Part shown: positions 59,401-59,791 of the stretch, piece after piece
Numbering within the stretch: the first letter of the stretch is position 1
How the letters are laid out: every line of letters begins with the position of its first letter
Assembly (NCBI RefSeq): GCF_022763345.1
Contig: NZ_JALEGS010000102.1
Coordinates: 1-59,791, forward strand
Direction of reading: 5' to 3'
Origin: Phaeodactylibacter sp.
GTDB lineage: Bacteria; Bacteroidota; Bacteroidia; Chitinophagales; Saprospiraceae
Length of the DNA: 59,791 nt
Notes under the pieces: model-generated
What the model was told of the DNA's origin: nothing
Database searches by the model: none
What the model saw: the letters and a program-made list of their open reading frames with translations, nothing else
Position numbers and translations under genes: made by a program

Positions 59401-59628
59401 ATCAGTAAAAGTCAGACAAAGGATGTTATGCGCCTGCGTGTCGGTCTCCAGCAGGATACGGCCAATTCGGGAAGAAAGAATATGGGTTTTTCCGGTACCC
59501 GGCCCTGCGATCACCATCACCGGGCCTTCGATTTGATCCACCGCCTGCCGCTGCTGAGGATTTAGCCGATCCAGGACTTCCTGAAAGGCTTCGTTGTATG
59601 CTTGCCGCTGCTTTTGGGTACCTGCCAT
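56467..59628 (-). CDS. UvrD/Rep-type helicase fused to PD-(D/E)XK nuclease
   Basis: This 1053-aa protein has superfamily 1A helicase motifs: Walker A at residues 42-48 (AGPGTGKTHILSSRIG), TFHSFCNSII, the DEYQDTN box (LVDEYQDTNGAQNEI), GDDDQSIYEFQGA, VVLEDNYRSTQPIL, TAHSAKGLEFRQVFLLDV and VAITRAQERLHLSYA. The C-terminal ~270 residues are a RecB-type nuclease: LSVSALNRYLKCPLGFYYENVLR, HYGTAMHYALERYFER, TGSIDQLIQLNADQARVVDFKTG (catalytic Asp and Lys) and a Cys cluster at 1021, 1026 and 1029 near the end. With the Cys of KCPLGFYY these could hold an iron-sulfur cluster as in AddB. Probable role in double-strand break resection or DNA repair. Confidence 0.93.
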   Translation of the reverse strand: MAGTQKQRQAYNEAFQEVLDRLNPQQRQAVDQIEGPVMVIAGPGTGKTHILSSRIGRILLETDTQAHNILCLTFTDAGVNAMRERLLRFIGPEAHRIPIYTFHSFCNSIIQDNLERFGRQELEPLSDLERVELIRKVLDTLPPEHPLRRGRSDAYAYETQLQNLFQQMKAERWTVPLMNEAIDVYLEDLPNREEYIYKVSRKGQYQKGDLKTSQIEEEVERMERLRAAAQLYPDYQKAMQRANRYDYDDMILWVLDAFERFPNLLRSYQERFLYILVDEYQDTNGAQNEIIRKLVAYWEMPNLFIVGDDDQSIYEFQGARLKNLTDLYETYRNGIRLVVLEDNYRSTQPILDAAREVIGQNDIRIVNRLQELGVEKVLKASHPGVKDLPAAPEVSVFPNPLQEEVWLTGELQRLQGAGVPLNEVAIIYAKHRQVESLMELLEKQHIPYQTRRRVNVLHLPLIRNLRLMLEYFAAEFHRPTSGEHLLFQIMHFIFIGLHPDDLSAVSQRQARQAGSERMAWRDFLAHPEDWAGLGLKDQPALLRFTDFHHHMIRQYTNLSAPAFVEQLLNRSGLLAYAMGQQNKAWLLQVLRSFLDFVRREAARNPRLTVGGLLDLLRSMDANRLPVEASESIYAQDGVQLLTAHSAKGLEFRQVFLLDVTQKPWEPSSRGSNFRFKLPDTLTYSGEEDPLEARRRLFYVAITRAQERLHLSYATQDMDGKATPRARFVDELLEQGAVAVTERELPKDRLLEAEALRLMEQRAPAVPAPDRDTIEALLEGFQLSVSALNRYLKCPLGFYYENVLRAPVLMREAAHYGTAMHYALERYFERMRTHREQEFPPVEVLTEGFEQEMERRRGFFARREFERRLEAGRYNLQQYFEAHRSSWPTNVLMEYRPRNVEVDGVPVTGSIDQLIQLNADQARVVDFKTGSQQKSKLRRPTEKNPNGGSYWRQLVFYKLLYENYPGNTRTVTSGTISYLEPDKTGAMPEASISYQPRDIATVRKLVQEVYSAIQNHDFFTGCGETDCPWCNFAREHIVPDTFAQPDIEALDDES

Positions 59629-59791
59629 TTATCTTTCCTGTGGTTTGGAGAAAGGTAAGGCTTTTTGTGCATTCTCTGGGATGCAAAATGGATCAGTGTG
59701 TATAACAAATTGCACAGCTATGCCGCTGCGACAAGTTGCTGGATCGTACTCCACGCTCCACTTTTACGATAGCACCGCAAATCAGCGATGG
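59629..59791. other. Sequence to the window edge
   Basis: Upstream of the helicase gene. I see no gene or clear promoter pair here; a GAAAGGTA (near -7 form on the minus strand) lacks a TTG at the right distance. Confidence 0.5.

Noticed and set aside
1..59791. tRNA, rRNA, CRISPR, prophage or integron
   Set aside because: No cloverleaf with CCA-type end, rRNA core sequence, repeat-spacer array, integrase or phage structural gene was recognised on either strand.

Overview
The window comes from a Bacteroidota chromosome, most likely from the Saprospiria/Lewinella side of the phylum (inference from protein character, not a search). The evidence is the type IX secretion (T9SS)/gliding genes gldK, gldL, gldM and a porP/sprF-like gene, several secreted proteins ending in T9SS sorting domains, many lipoproteins, DUF2911 and DUF3667-type proteins, and promoters of the Bacteroidota form TTG-N19-21-TAnnTTTG. 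No rRNA, tRNA, CRISPR array, insertion sequence or prophage was recognised. It reads as ordinary chromosomal backbone with short accessory patches.

Layout. 1-5.5 kb: a dispersed repeat copy, then gldM, gldL, gldK and porP/sprF on the minus strand; gldN is not present after gldM. 5.5-9.9 kb: a thioredoxin-fold DUF255 protein, an ankyrin protein, and a LexA/CI-like self-cleaving repressor divergent from a membrane-anchored glucosaminidase. 10-15 kb: acyl-CoA dehydrogenase/oxidase, HtrA protease and manA, followed by a 637-bp AT-rich interval. 15.4-19.5 kb: rhodanese, then a minus-strand operon of three glycosyltransferases (polyprenyl-phosphate mannose synthase-like, cellulose-synthase-like GT2, GT-C). 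19.6-25.2 kb: lipoprotein, hutH, a Rho-inhibitor (Rof-like) gene, an NAD-binding epimerase-like gene and a T9SS-exported serine hydrolase. 25.3-29 kb: a ParE-type toxin-antitoxin pair, DUF2911, mgsA and an MltF-like transglycosylase. 28.9-36.6 kb: a 1058-aa PKD/T9SS type B surface protein, DUF3667, LOG, ahcY, HupE/UreJ and hemC. 36.7-43 kb: a beta-helix/malectin T9SS protein, an acyltransferase, and a divergent pair of signalling genes (REC-histidine kinase and LytTR regulator). 43-46 kb: the second copy of the dispersed repeat and a BlaI/M56 (BlaR-like) regulatory pair with three perfect operators. 46-59.8 kb: two unknown envelope proteins, a Rieske oxygenase, a frameshifted SprB-repeat T9SS protein, a GMC oxidoreductase with its small subunit, a YeaQ-like membrane protein, a YhiN-type flavoprotein, a lipoprotein and a helicase-nuclease fusion.

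How the genes fit together. The T9SS core genes have at least four potential substrates in the same window. ManA, the polyprenyl-P-mannose synthase-like GT2 and the GT-C enzyme form a plausible mannose-transfer route. The best-resolved regulatory system is the BlaI-M56 pair: one operator lies between the -33 and -7 elements, one over the start of transcription and one upstream, and a long inverted repeat separates the two genes. Four convergent gene pairs share exactly four bases through overlapping stop codons, and one member of such a pair is the putative Rho inhibitor.
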